Shown here: piece after piece, positions 14,973 through 23,410 of the stretch
Numbering within the stretch: the first letter of the stretch is position 1
Layout of the letters: the number at the start of each line of letters is the position of its first letter
Origin: an uncultured Rhodospirillaceae bacterium
Lineage (GTDB): Bacteria > Pseudomonadota > Alphaproteobacteria > Dongiales > Dongiaceae
Assembly (NCBI GenBank): GCA_902826565.1
Contig: CADEFF010000021.1
Coordinates: 1 to 46,714 of the forward strand
Reading direction: 5' to 3'
Length of the DNA: 46,714 nucleotides
The notes under the pieces: generated by a model
What the model was told of the DNA's origin: nothing
Seen by the model: only the letters and a program-made list of their open reading frames with translations
Database searches by the model: none
Program-made: the position numbers and the translations under genes

Positions 14973-15974
14973 TCAGACGAGCTGAAAGCCGTGCGCGTAG
15001 GGATCGCGGTCGTCGATGAAGATGGTGTTGTAGCCGGTCATCCGCGCCCAGCCCTCGATCGAGGGAATGATCGCTTCGTGATTGCCGACCTTCGTCGCGG
15101 CTTCGACGCGCCCGTTGAAGAGGCTGCCGATGATGCTCTCATGGATGAAATCGTCGCCGATCTTGAGCTTGCCGCGGGCGGCGAGCTGCGCCATCCGCGC
15201 CGAGGTGCCGGTGCCGCAGGGGCTGCGGTCGATCGCCTTGTCGCCGTAGAAGACGGCGTTGCGCGCGTCGGCCTTGGGGTTTTTCGGCTTGCCGGTCCAG
15301 AGGATGTGGCTCACGCCGCGGATCGTCTCGTTCTCGGGATGCACCACCGCGATCGCCTCGTTCAGCAGCCGGCGCAGGATCGGCGAGAGCCGGATCAGCT
15401 CGCCCGGCGTCATGTCCTCGAGGTCGCGATAGTTCGTCTGCGGCTCGAGGATCGCGTAGAAATTTCCGCCATAGGCGATGTCGAAGACCAGTCGGCCGAC
15501 GCCCGGACACTCGACCGCCACGCCCTCGGCCGCGAGATAGGAGCCGACATTTTTGATCCGCACGGCCTCGACATGGGCGCCCTCGCGGCGATAGCGCGCC
15601 TCGACGAAGCCGGCCGGGGTCTCGAGATTGAGCACGCCTTCCTCGCGCGGCGTGACGAGGCCGCGCTCGAGCGCGAAGGTGACGGTGCCGATGGTGCCGT
15701 GGCCGCACATCGGCAGGCAGCCCGATGTCTCGATGAAGAGCACGCCGATGTCGCAGTCGGGCCGCGTGGCCGGATAGAGGATCGAGCCCGACATCATGTC
15801 GTGGCCGCGCGGCTCGAACATCAGGCCGGTGCGGATCCAGTCATAATCTTTGAGGAAATGCTGGCGCCGCTCGCTCATCGACGCGCCCTCGAGCCGCGGG
15901 CCGCCACCGGCTACGAGCCGGACCGGATTGCCGCAGGTATGGCCGTCGACGCAGAAAAAGGTATGGCTCGCCAT
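14973..15974 (-). CDS. 4-hydroxyproline 2-epimerase (proline racemase family)
   Basis: The 333-residue protein is a full-length proline racemase family member. Both catalytic cysteines are present: Cys90 in LPMCGHGTIG and Cys253 in DRSPCGTGTSAR. A Cys/Cys pair indicates racemase or epimerase activity rather than the Cys-to-Thr 3-hydroxyproline dehydratases. The sequence CVDGHTCGNPVRLVAGGGP and the FYAILEPQTNYRDLE region fit bacterial hydroxyproline epimerases, which interconvert trans-4-hydroxy-L-proline and cis-4-hydroxy-D-proline. The nearby HypD-like gene at 12605 supports catabolism, but the D-hydroxyproline oxidase and ketoglutarate-semialdehyde dehydrogenase are not in this window. It is divergent from the gene at 16145. 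Confidence 0.9.
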   Translation of the reverse strand: MASHTFFCVDGHTCGNPVRLVAGGGPRLEGASMSERRQHFLKDYDWIRTGLMFEPRGHDMMSGSILYPATRPDCDIGVLFIETSGCLPMCGHGTIGTVTFALERGLVTPREEGVLNLETPAGFVEARYRREGAHVEAVRIKNVGSYLAAEGVAVECPGVGRLVFDIAYGGNFYAILEPQTNYRDLEDMTPGELIRLSPILRRLLNEAIAVVHPENETIRGVSHILWTGKPKNPKADARNAVFYGDKAIDRSPCGTGTSARMAQLAARGKLKIGDDFIHESIIGSLFNGRVEAATKVGNHEAIIPSIEGWARMTGYNTIFIDDRDPYAHGFQLV

Positions 15975-16144
15975 GGATCGCCCGCCGGACAGGGATGCCG
16001 GATATCTAGGCCCGCCGGCGGCGCCGGGTCAACGCGGGCGGGGCAGGGCTGTCGCGCCGCAGGGTTGCAGATCAGGGATGCAAACCACCCGAAAGCTGGC
16101 CGCCGCTGTTCGCCGCTGCGGCTTTCTGGTCTAGTTTCGGCGCC

Positions 16145-16945
16145 ATGACGTACCCCGCCGAGGAGCCTTCCGCATTGCCGAGCCTGCTCGGTCCGGGCGA
16201 TCCGCCGCCGGTCGAGCTCTGGAACAGCGCGGGGTCGAGCCCGGCGCTGCTGATCGCCGACCATGCCGGTTCTGCGATTCCGGCGCGGCTCGGCTCGCTC
16301 GGCCTGCCGCCGGCGGCGCGGGCGCTTCATATCGCCCATGACATCGGCATCGCCGACCTCACGCGCGCCTTGGCGGACCGGCTCGACGCGGCGGCGCTGC
16401 TCGGCCGCTATTCCCGGCTCGTCATCGACGGCAACCGCCGTCTCGACGATCCGACCTCGATCGCGCAGGAGAGCGACAGCGTCGTGGTGCCCGGCAATCG
16501 CGGCCTCGCTGCGGCCGACCGGCGGGCGCGCGCCGAGGCCGTCTTCGCGCCCTATCACGCGGCCATCGCCGCCGGGCTCGCCGAGCGGGGCCGCACCGGC
16601 CGGCGCACCGCCCTCGTCTCGATGCACAGCTTCACGCCCCGCATGGGCGGGGTGGCGCGGCCCTGGCATCTGGGCGTGCTCTGGGACAAGGACGGCCGGA
16701 TGGCGCAGCCGCTGCTGGCCGCGCTCCGCGCCGAACCCGATCTCGTCATCGGCGAGAACGAGCCCTATGACGCGCGCACCGGCGAGGGCTACACGCTCGA
16801 CGCCCATGCGACGCCCATCGGCCTGCCGCATGTGCTGATCGAGGTCCGGCAGGACCTGATCGACGAGCGCGGCAAGGCGGCGGCGCTGGCCGAACGCCTC
16901 GCCCGCATTCTGGAGCCCATCGTCGAAGAAACGGCGCGGGGGTGA
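16145..16945 (+). CDS. N-formylglutamate amidohydrolase family protein
   Basis: The 266-residue protein fits the N-formylglutamate amidohydrolase (FGase) family. Segments include LLIADHAGSAIP, HIAHDIGIADLTRALADRL, YSRLVIDGNRRLDDPTSI (in parts), VSMHSFTPRM and GEGYTLDAHATPIGLPHVLIEVRQDL. These carry the His, Asp and Glu residues expected at the zinc site. It is shorter than HutG and lies outside any histidine-utilisation cluster, so the substrate is probably not N-formylglutamate. It overlaps or abuts the carboxylate-amine ligase gene that follows, suggesting paired action on a related amide. No signal peptide is visible. Confidence 0.85.
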   Translation: MTYPAEEPSALPSLLGPGDPPPVELWNSAGSSPALLIADHAGSAIPARLGSLGLPPAARALHIAHDIGIADLTRALADRLDAAALLGRYSRLVIDGNRRLDDPTSIAQESDSVVVPGNRGLAAADRRARAEAVFAPYHAAIAAGLAERGRTGRRTALVSMHSFTPRMGGVARPWHLGVLWDKDGRMAQPLLAALRAEPDLVIGENEPYDARTGEGYTLDAHATPIGLPHVLIEVRQDLIDERGKAAALAERLARILEPIVEETARG

Positions 16946-16947
16946 GC

Positions 16948-18084
16948 ATGTCGCTGCCGACCGAGCCCGCCTTCACCATCGGCGTCGAGGAGGAATATCA
17001 CCTCGTCAATCTCGAGACGCGCGACCTCGTGGCCGAGCCGCCGGCGGCGATGCTGGCCGAGTGCGAGCGGGCGCTGAAAGGGCAGGTCAGCCCCGAGTTC
17101 CTGCGCTCCCAGATCGAGATCGGCACGCCGGTCTGCCGGACCATGCAGGAGGTGCGCGCGGAGCTGGCCGGGGCGCGCCGCGCCGTCGCCGGCATCGCCG
17201 CACGGCATGGCCTCGCCCCGATCGCCGCCTCGACCCATCCCTTCGCGCGCTGGGAGGAACAGCGCCGCACCGACCGGGAACGCTACAACCTGATCGCCCG
17301 CGACCTGCAGGGGCCGGCGCGGCGCCTGGTGATCTGCGGCATGCATGTGCATGTCGGCATCGAGGACCCGGATTTGCGGATCGACCTGATGAGCCAGGCG
17401 GCCTATTTCCTGCCGCATCTGCTGGCGCTCAGCACCTCCTCGCCCTTCTGGGGCGGCGAGGATACCGGCCTCAAATCCTACCGCATCGCGGTGTTCGACG
17501 AGCTGCCGCGCACCGGCCTGCCGGAGCAGTTCGACTCCTTCGGCGAGTACGAACGGCATCTCAAGGTGCTGATCGGCGCCGGGATCATCGAGGACGGCAG
17601 CAAGCTCTGGTGGGATCTGCGGCCGAGCACGCGCTTCCCGACCCTTGAGCTGAGGATCACCGACGTCTGCCCGCGGCTCGAGGATGCGGTGGCGATCGCC
17701 TCGATCTATCGCTGCCTGCTGCGGATGCTCTACCGGCTGCGCCGCAACAACCAGCGCTGGCGGCGCTATTCGGCGATGCTGGTGAACGAGAACCGGTGGC
17801 GCGCGCAGCGCTACGGCGTCGACGAAGGGCTCGTCGATTTCGGCAAGGGCGCGATCGTGCCCTATGCCGATCTGCTGGAGGAGATGCTGACGCTCATTGC
17901 CGAGGATGCGGCGCATTTCGGCTGCGAGGCGGAGATCGGCGAGGCGCGCGCGATCCTCGGCCGCGGCACCAGCGCCCACCGTCAGCTCGCGACCTGCAAG
18001 GCGGCGCTCGATGCCGGCGAGGATCGCGCGACGGCCCTGCGACGAGTGGTGGACCAGCTCGTCGCCGAGACGGCCGCGGTCTGA
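16948..18084 (+). CDS. YbdK-type carboxylate-amine ligase (glutamate-cysteine ligase family 2)
   Basis: The 378-residue protein matches the GCS2/YbdK family. It begins with FTIGVEEEYHLV, whose acidic cluster binds Mg-ATP, contains GMHVHVGI near residues 132-139 and RPSTRFPTLELRITD-type sequence in the middle, and ends with the conserved ARAILGRGTSAHRQL region. Family members join an amine to a gamma-carboxylate with ATP; E. coli YbdK shows only weak glutamate-cysteine ligase activity. I start at the ATG at 16948, two bases after the upstream stop; a GTG at 16942 overlapping that stop by four bases is an alternative. Close coupling to the amidohydrolase-like gene is notable. Confidence 0.88.
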   Translation: MSLPTEPAFTIGVEEEYHLVNLETRDLVAEPPAAMLAECERALKGQVSPEFLRSQIEIGTPVCRTMQEVRAELAGARRAVAGIAARHGLAPIAASTHPFARWEEQRRTDRERYNLIARDLQGPARRLVICGMHVHVGIEDPDLRIDLMSQAAYFLPHLLALSTSSPFWGGEDTGLKSYRIAVFDELPRTGLPEQFDSFGEYERHLKVLIGAGIIEDGSKLWWDLRPSTRFPTLELRITDVCPRLEDAVAIASIYRCLLRMLYRLRRNNQRWRRYSAMLVNENRWRAQRYGVDEGLVDFGKGAIVPYADLLEEMLTLIAEDAAHFGCEAEIGEARAILGRGTSAHRQLATCKAALDAGEDRATALRRVVDQLVAETAAV

Positions 18085-18251
18085 CGCCGCGCCGCGGGTG
18101 CGACGACGCTCATCGCGCATGTCTACCAAGAGGCTGGGCTGGCGAGAGATCGGGAACGCTTACAGTTTCCGGAAGGTGACCGGTGGCCCGGCGCCCGCTG
18201 GCGCAGGCTGCCCGGCGACGCCATATTGGAGGCAGGAGAAGGAGAAGATCG

Positions 18252-18557
18252 ATGGACGACAAGACGCGAACCGAGCTCGAAGCGGCCGCTTTCCGCCGGC
18301 TGGTGCAGCATCTGCGCGAGCATACCGACGTGCAGAACGTCGATCTGATGAACCTCGCGGGCTTCTGCCGCAACTGCCTGTCCAAATGGTATCGCGCGGC
18401 GGCCGAGGAGCGGGGCCTCGCCCTCTCCGACCCGCAGGCGCGCGAGATCGTCTATGGCATGCCCTATGAGCGCTGGAAGGCGCAGCATCAGGCGGGGGAC
18501 GGCATCCCGGCTCTGAAGGCGCTGGCCGAGGCGCGCGCGAAGCCGCATCGGCACTAG
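18252..18557 (+). CDS. DUF1244 family protein
   Basis: The 101-residue protein is nearly all DUF1244: AFRRLVQHLREHTDVQNVDL, then MNLAGFCRNCLSKWY with a CxxC (Cys39, Cys42), and EIVYGMPYERWKAQHQ near the end. The family is widespread in Alphaproteobacteria; a structural relation to hydrolase-like or metal-binding small proteins has been suggested, but no function is established. The ATG at 18252 has a strong GGAGAAGGAGA site just before it. The frame remains open upstream to 18183 without homology. It is 167 bases after the carboxylate-amine ligase gene and so may have its own promoter. Confidence 0.88.
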   Translation: MDDKTRTELEAAAFRRLVQHLREHTDVQNVDLMNLAGFCRNCLSKWYRAAAEERGLALSDPQAREIVYGMPYERWKAQHQAGDGIPALKALAEARAKPHRH

Positions 18558-18630
18558 GCAGCCTTGCGCCGCGGCCCTTGCGTTCGGAAATCAGTGCGTC
18601 AAGAAACCGGCCGCCTCACGAGCCGCGCGC

Positions 18631-18667
18631 AAAAGGAAGAGGGGACGCCGATCGGGCGGTGCCCCTC
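18631..18667 (-). terminator. Candidate intrinsic terminator of the acidic repeat gene
   Basis: Read on the minus strand, a hairpin (18667-18639) has outer stem GAGGGG/CCCCTC and inner stem CGCC/GGCG separated by a small internal loop. It is followed by the T-rich run TTCCTTTT. It starts about 33 bases after the stop codon at 18700. Nothing similar follows it on the plus strand. Confidence 0.45.
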
Positions 18668-18699
18668 GCCCTGGGCCTTATGATGGCCGGCGCGAAGGC

Positions 18700-19377
18700 T
18701 TAGTCGTCGCCGCCCTCGCCGCCGCCATGGCCGCCACTCTCGCCGCCCTCTCCGCCACCGCCGTCCCCGCCGCTTTCGCCCCCTTCGCCACCGCTCGAAT
18801 CGCCGCTGCCGCTCGAGCCTTCGCCGCCCTCGCCGCCGCTATCGCCCGATTCGCCGTGGCCGGAATTGCCACTGCCTTCACCGGAATTCTCGCCGCCTTC
18901 GCCGTGATCGTCCCCGGCTTCGCCGTGATCGTCGCCAGCCTCGCCATGGTCGTCCCCGGCTTCACCATGGTCGTCTCCGGCCTCGCCGTGATCATCGCCA
19001 TCCTCGCCATGATCGTCGCCGTCCTCGTGGTCGTCCCCGGCCTCATTGACGTCGCCGCGCTCGCTCGCATCCTCGCCGTCCTCATTGACGTCGTCGCCGT
19101 CCTCGTTGTCGTCGTCGCGACCCTGATCGTCGGTGCCGTCGTCGCCGGTCTCGGTGCCAAGCGCGTCGCCCGGGCCCTGGTCCGCCGTGCCGTCGTCGTC
19201 GGTGGATTGCGCCCAGGCCGGGGCGAAATCGGGCAGCAGGCCGCTGCCGGAGAAGGAAACGGGCGTCAGCGCCGCCGCGAGCGCGACCAGGCTGGCGCGG
19301 CCGAGCAGCAGGGCCGTCCGGCCCGGATTGGCCGCCCTCGAGGGGCGCGCCGCCGCAATGAACTGCGTCTTTCGCAT
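18700..19377 (-). CDS. Secreted acidic Asp/Gly/Glu/His repeat protein
   Basis: The 225-residue protein has an N-terminal signal sequence: a basic start, a hydrophobic stretch near 22-45, and a likely cut after APAWA (residues 53-57). The remainder is low-complexity and extremely acidic. Around residues 118-159 the heptad GDDHGEA repeats about six times; the last third is rich in GEGG, SGG and GDS. There is no cysteine, no membrane anchor and no recognised domain. Metal or calcium binding is suggested only by composition. A GGGAGA ribosome site precedes the start and a likely terminator follows. The opposite-strand frame (18727-19650) is hydrophobic and lacks a gene-like start. I do not recognise a named family. 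Confidence 0.62.
   Translation of the reverse strand: MRKTQFIAAARPSRAANPGRTALLLGRASLVALAAALTPVSFSGSGLLPDFAPAWAQSTDDDGTADQGPGDALGTETGDDGTDDQGRDDDNEDGDDVNEDGEDASERGDVNEAGDDHEDGDDHGEDGDDHGEAGDDHGEAGDDHGEAGDDHGEAGDDHGEGGENSGEGSGNSGHGESGDSGGEGGEGSSGSGDSSGGEGGESGGDGGGGEGGESGGHGGGEGGDD
18900..19025 (-). repeat. Six degenerate 21-bp tandem repeats within the acidic gene
   Basis: Units of 21 bases start at 18900, 18921, 18942, 18963, 18984 and 19005. Plus-strand units resemble CGCCGTGATCGTCCCCGGCTT with several third-position and conservative differences, yet each encodes a GDDHGE-type heptad on the minus strand. A seventh, 18-base partial unit follows at 19026-19043. Confidence 0.8.
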
Positions 19378-19504
19378 CGGGTATCTCCCTTCGGAAAATT
19401 CGGCGGGGGATGCCGGAGCGACCCCCTCTCAGCGCGACAACGGGGATCGGCCGGGCGTTATTCCCGTCCGCTGCCGGATTTTCCGGGGCGGTTTCGGCGG
19501 GGTC

Positions 19505-19533
19505 TTGCCCGCAACCCGCACGCCGCCTATGGT
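19505..19533 (+). promoter_or_regulatory. Candidate gapR promoter
   Basis: TTGCCC (19505-19510) and TATGGT (19528-19533) are separated by exactly 17 bases in the gap between divergent genes. Transcription would begin near 19540, giving a leader of about 60 bases before the gapR start at 19602. Confidence 0.33.
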
Positions 19534-19601
19534 CCGGCTGCCGCGGCCGTTCGGCCGTCGGTCGCGCCAATCACCCACAGCCGCATTTCGGAGTCAGCCG
19601 C

Positions 19602-19847
19602 ATGGCCAAGCAGGGCGGGATCGCTGCAGATCGTCTCAAATCCTTCATAGAGCGGATCGAACGTCTGGAGGAGGAGCGGGCGGCGCTCGGGGCCGATGTG
19701 CGCGAGGTCTATTCCGAGGCGAAGGGCACCGGCTTCGACACCAAGATCATGCGGCAGATCATCCGGCTGCGGAAACTGGACCAGGCGCAGCGCCAGGAGC
19801 AGGACGCGCTGCTGGATCTCTACAAGCAGGCGCTCGAGCTCGACTGA
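19602..19847 (+). CDS. gapR: GapR nucleoid-associated protein (DUF2312)
   Basis: The 81-residue protein is the conserved alphaproteobacterial DUF2312/UPF0335 protein GapR. The N-terminal coiled-coil helix (ADRLKSFIERIERLEEER) and the signature SEAKGTGFDTKIMRQIIRLR followed by DLYKQALEL are unmistakable. GapR of Caulobacter is a DNA-encircling dimer or tetramer that recognises overtwisted AT-rich DNA ahead of replication and transcription and stimulates type II topoisomerases. The start at 19602 gives the usual family length; upstream open frame to 19410 has no homology. A promoter-like pair lies upstream. It is a good lineage marker for Alphaproteobacteria. Confidence 0.95.
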   Translation: MAKQGGIAADRLKSFIERIERLEEERAALGADVREVYSEAKGTGFDTKIMRQIIRLRKLDQAQRQEQDALLDLYKQALELD

Positions 19848-20062
19848 CGCCGGCGCCGCCGGGATTTCGGAACCGGAGGCCCCTCCCGCCGCTTGTTCCC
19901 TTGCGCGACGTTCCGGTCGCGAGGGGGCCCCGCCTATATGTCATGGCGACATGCGATCATTGCGCGAGGCGGCACCCGCCCGACGGCGCGGCGCGCCCGG
20001 TTGCGATGGCTCCCGGGGAATGCGACGGTACCCGCCGGAACGAGAAGCTTCGAGGTCGGTTG

Positions 20063-21445
20063 ATGGCGGGCAATTCCTTCTTCGGCGATCTGCTGCAGAC
20101 CATCGCGGACCGCGGCCGGCTGCTGCTCGACCGCGTGCGCGGCGGCAGCATGGAGGATATCGGGCTCGCGGAGCTCTGCGAGACGCTGCTCTCGAGCCGC
20201 GGCGAGGCGTCCGGCGTGGCGCTCGCGCGCGAGATTCTCGGGCGCTGGCGCTCCCTCGACGAGGCCGGGCGGCGTGCGTTCCTGATCGAGCTCATGGAGC
20301 GGTTCGGGCCCGACTACGCCCGGATCGACCGCGCAGTCGCCGCTTACGAGAAGAACCGCGACGCGCGATCGGTGGTGGCGCTGCACGAGGCGGCCGAGCC
20401 GCGCCGGCAGGAACTGATCCGCCGGCTGAACCTGGCGCCGAACGGCGTGCGCAGCCTCGTGCGGATGCGCGCGGAGCTGCTGCGACAGCAGGGCTCGGTT
20501 CCCGGGCTCGACGTGGTGGATGCCGATTTCGAGCATCTGCTCGCCTCCTGGTTCAATCGCGGCTTCCTCGTGCTGCGGCGGATCGACTGGTCCACCCCGG
20601 CCGATATCCTCGAGAAGATCATCCGCCACGAGGCGGTGCACGAGATCGGCGACTGGGACGATCTTCGCGACCGGCTGCAGCCGGGCGACCGCCGCTGCTT
20701 CGCCTTCTTCCATCCGCGTCTCGTCGACGATCCGCTCATCTTCGTCGAGGTCGCCCTCACCCGGTCGATTCCGGCGGCGATCGGCGAGCTGCTCAGCGAA
20801 GACCGCGAGCGCGTTCCCGCCGCCGAAGCGAGCGCGGCAATCTTCTATTCGATCTCGAACTGCGAAGCCGGCCTCCGCGGCATCTCCTTCGGCAGCTTCC
20901 TGCTGAAGCAGGTGATCGAGGATCTGCGACAGGAGCTGCCGCGGGTCACCGAGTTCGTCACGCTGTCGCCCGTGCCGGGCTTCGCGGCCTGGCTCGCCGG
21001 CGAACGGGCGGAGGCGGCGTCGACCGTCCTGACGCCCGAGGATCGCACGGCGCTGGCGGCGCTGGATCGCGAAGGCTGGGCGCTCGATCCGGCCGCGGTC
21101 GAGGCGGTGCGCGAACCTTTGCTTGCCCTCGCGGCGCATTATTTCCTGCGGGCGCGCACGGCCTCCGGCCGGCCGGTCGATCCCGTGGCGCGGTTCCATC
21201 TCGGCAACGGCGCAAGGCTCGAGCGGCTCAATTTCCTCGGCGATCTCTCCGAGAAGGCGATCCGGCAGGGGCACGGGCTGATGGCGAATTACCGCTACAA
21301 GCTCGACGATATCGAGAAGAACCACGAGGGCTTCGCGGCCCAGGGCGAGATCGTCGCGGCGCCGGCGGTGAAGCGTCTGCTCCGCGAGGAGCGCGCGGCG
21401 CGTCCGGCTCGAAACGATCAGACGCTTGCGATCGGCAAGGCCTGA
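20063..21445 (+). CDS. Malonyl-CoA decarboxylase
   Basis: The 460-residue protein matches malonyl-CoA decarboxylase. The N-terminal helical domain (about 1-150) precedes the catalytic GNAT-like domain. The conserved ALTRSIPAAIGELL, AIFYSISNCEAGLRGISFG and FVTLSPVPGF are present; Ser302 in the last and His359 in AAHYFL correspond to the catalytic Ser and His. It decarboxylates malonyl-CoA to acetyl-CoA. Rhizobial relatives act in malonate use with MatB and MatC, but neither gene is here, so it may instead control malonyl-CoA levels. The ATG at 20063 has a GAGG site; the open frame far upstream is not homologous. It ends 15 bases from the convergent oppF gene. Confidence 0.92.
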   Translation: MAGNSFFGDLLQTIADRGRLLLDRVRGGSMEDIGLAELCETLLSSRGEASGVALAREILGRWRSLDEAGRRAFLIELMERFGPDYARIDRAVAAYEKNRDARSVVALHEAAEPRRQELIRRLNLAPNGVRSLVRMRAELLRQQGSVPGLDVVDADFEHLLASWFNRGFLVLRRIDWSTPADILEKIIRHEAVHEIGDWDDLRDRLQPGDRRCFAFFHPRLVDDPLIFVEVALTRSIPAAIGELLSEDRERVPAAEASAAIFYSISNCEAGLRGISFGSFLLKQVIEDLRQELPRVTEFVTLSPVPGFAAWLAGERAEAASTVLTPEDRTALAALDREGWALDPAAVEAVREPLLALAAHYFLRARTASGRPVDPVARFHLGNGARLERLNFLGDLSEKAIRQGHGLMANYRYKLDDIEKNHEGFAAQGEIVAAPAVKRLLREERAARPARNDQTLAIGKA

Positions 21446-21460
21446 GCGGCCGCTCTCCTG

Positions 21461-22444
21461 CTACTCGTTCCAATGATGGCAGGCGACCTCGTGCCCCGCG
21501 GCGATCGGGAGGAGCGGCGGCGTCTCGCGCGCGCAGATCGCGGTGGCCTTCGGACAGCGGGTCCGGAAGGCGCAGCCGCTCGGCGGATCGAGCGGCGAGG
21601 GAAGGTCGCCCTTGAGGACCAGCCGCCGCCGGCCGCGCTCGAGATCGGGATCGGGCAGCGGCACGGCGGAGATCAGCGCCTGGGTATAGGGATGGCGCGG
21701 ATTGCGATAGAGCTGCTCGCGGGTGGCGAGCTCCGCCACCCGGCCCAGATACAGCACCATGATGCGATGGCTGACATGGCGCACGATGGCGAGATTGTGC
21801 GAGATGAAGATGAGGGCGAGGCCGTATTCCGCCTGCAGCTCCATCAACAGATTGACGATCTGCGCCTGGATCGAAACGTCGAGCGCGGAGACCGGCTCGT
21901 CGCAGACGATGAGCTTCGGCCGCGTGATCATGGCGCGCGCGATGCCGATGCGCTGGCACTGCCCGCCGGAGAACTCGTGCGGATAGCGGTTGATCTGCTG
22001 CGGCAGCAGCCCGACCTTGCCCATCATCGCCTTGACCCGCTCGCGCGTCGCCGCCGCACCCTGTTCCGGCTCGAAGGTGCGCAAGGGTTCCGCGATGATC
22101 TCGCCCGCGGTCATGCGCGGATTGAGGGCGGCGAGCGGGTCCTGGAACACGATCTGCATCGACCGGCGTTGCCGCCGCAGCGCCTCGGTATCGAGCGCGC
22201 CCAGATCCTGGCCGAGCCAGAGCACGCGCCCCTTCGCCAGCGGCAGCAGCCGCAGCACCGCGCGGCCGAGGGTCGATTTGCCGCAGCCGGATTCGCCGAC
22301 GAGGCCGAGCGTCTCGCCGGCCCCGAGCCGGAAGCTGACGCCGTCGACGGCCTTCAGGATGCGGTCGCCGCGGCCGAACATTCCGCCGCCGATGCGGAAA
22401 TGCACCCGAAGATCCTCGACCTCGAGAATCGGGCCCGCGCTCAC
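21461..22444 (-). CDS. oppF: Oligopeptide ABC transporter ATP-binding protein OppF
   Basis: The 327-residue protein is the second ATPase of a peptide importer. Walker A is GESGCGKST (50-58), the ABC signature is EFSGGQCQR, Walker B is LIVCDEP, and the C-terminal oligopeptide domain carries the cysteine-rich PPSGCAFRTRCPKATAIC segment that binds a [4Fe-4S] cluster in related transporters. The likely start is the GTG at 22444, which overlaps the oppD stop as GTGA; the frame extends 24 codons further upstream inside oppD. It is the last gene of the opp operon and powers uptake with OppD at the inner membrane. Confidence 0.93.
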   Translation of the reverse strand: MSAGPILEVEDLRVHFRIGGGMFGRGDRILKAVDGVSFRLGAGETLGLVGESGCGKSTLGRAVLRLLPLAKGRVLWLGQDLGALDTEALRRQRRSMQIVFQDPLAALNPRMTAGEIIAEPLRTFEPEQGAAATRERVKAMMGKVGLLPQQINRYPHEFSGGQCQRIGIARAMITRPKLIVCDEPVSALDVSIQAQIVNLLMELQAEYGLALIFISHNLAIVRHVSHRIMVLYLGRVAELATREQLYRNPRHPYTQALISAVPLPDPDLERGRRRLVLKGDLPSPLDPPSGCAFRTRCPKATAICARETPPLLPIAAGHEVACHHWNE

Positions 22445-23406
22445 AGTCGCTCCAGATGGCAGGCCTTGCTGCGGCCGGCCCCGACCGGCGTCAGCAGCGG
22501 CCGCTCGGCGACGCATCGCGCGAAGGCATGGGGGCAGCGGTCGTTGAAGGCGCAGCCCGGCGGCAGGCGCTGCAGGTTGGGCGGCTGACCCGCGATGGTC
22601 TGCAGCCGCCGGCCTTCGGCGATGTCGAGCCGCGGCATCGAGGCGAGGAGACCCGCCGTATAGGGGTGCTGCGGGTTGCGGAAGATGTCGCGCACCGGAC
22701 CGGTTTCGACGATGCGGCCGGCATACATGACGATCACCCGGTCGCAGAGCCCGGCGATCACGCCCAGATCGTGAGTGATGAGGGCGACGGCGGTATGGCT
22801 CGTCTCGCCGAGCTTCCGGATCAGCTCCAGGATCTGCGCCTGGATGGTGACGTCGAGCGCGGTGGTGGGCTCGTCTGCGATCAGCAGCTCCGGCCGGCAG
22901 AGCAGCGCCATGGCGATCATGGCGCGCTGCCGCATCCCGCCCGAGAACTCGTGCGGGTAGAGATCGATGCGCCGCCCGGCCTCCGGGATCTGCACGCTCT
23001 CCAGCATGGCGACCGCCTCGCGCCGGGCCTCCCGCCGGCTCATGGCGCGATGGGTGACCAGCACTTCGGTCAATTGGCGCTCGACGGTGAGGTAGGGATT
23101 CAGCGACGTCATCGGATCCTGGAAGATCATCGACAGCCGTGCGCCCCGGATCCGGTTGAGCGCGGCGGGCTCGAGCCCCAGCATCTCGCTGCCGCGGAAC
23201 CGCACGCTGCCCGAGGCGCGGCCGTTGCGCGCGAGCAGCCCCATGAGCGCCATGAAGATCTGGCTCTTGCCGGCTCCCGATTCGCCGACGATGCCGAGCA
23301 TCTCCCCTTCGGCGATCGAGAAGCCGACGTCATTGACGGCCGAAACCTCGCCCTCCGGCGTCGCGAACCGGACATCGAGCCGCTCGACCTCGAGGAGGGC
23401 GCCCAT
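22441..23406 (-). CDS. oppD: Oligopeptide ABC transporter ATP-binding protein OppD
   Basis: The 321-residue protein is the first ATPase of the operon. Walker A is GESGAGKSQ (41-49), the signature is EFSGGMRQR, Walker B is [12 protein letters not shown], and the switch histidine is in LITHDLG. The C-terminal [17 protein letters not shown] stretch is the usual cysteine-rich tail. The start lies four bases after the oppC stop and the stop overlaps the oppF start by four bases, so expression is coupled. Confidence 0.93.
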   Translation of the reverse strand: MGALLEVERLDVRFATPEGEVSAVNDVGFSIAEGEMLGIVGESGAGKSQIFMALMGLLARNGRASGSVRFRGSEMLGLEPAALNRIRGARLSMIFQDPMTSLNPYLTVERQLTEVLVTHRAMSRREARREAVAMLESVQIPEAGRRIDLYPHEFSGGMRQRAMIAMALLCRPELLIADEPTTALDVTIQAQILELIRKLGETSHTAVALITHDLGVIAGLCDRVIVMYAGRIVETGPVRDIFRNPQHPYTAGLLASMPRLDIAEGRRLQTIAGQPPNLQRLPPGCAFNDRCPHAFARCVAERPLLTPVGAGRSKACHLERL

Positions 23407-23410
23407 CGGC

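Noticed and set aside
18900-19043. A possible CRISPR array from the 21-bp repeats
   Set aside because: Units are contiguous without spacers, keep the reading frame and encode a heptad repeat.
18727-19650. A hydrophobic 307-codon plus-strand frame opposite the acidic repeat gene
   Set aside because: The repeated Val/Ile/Ala stretches are the complement of GAC/GAT/GGC-rich codons; the minus strand has a signal peptide, ribosome site and terminator.
19878-19936. GGCCCCTC...GAGGGGGCC as a gapR terminator, and the TATATG after it as a promoter for malonyl-CoA decarboxylase
   Set aside because: The loop is over 30 bases with no T tract, and no acceptable -35 box stands at the right distance from TATATG.
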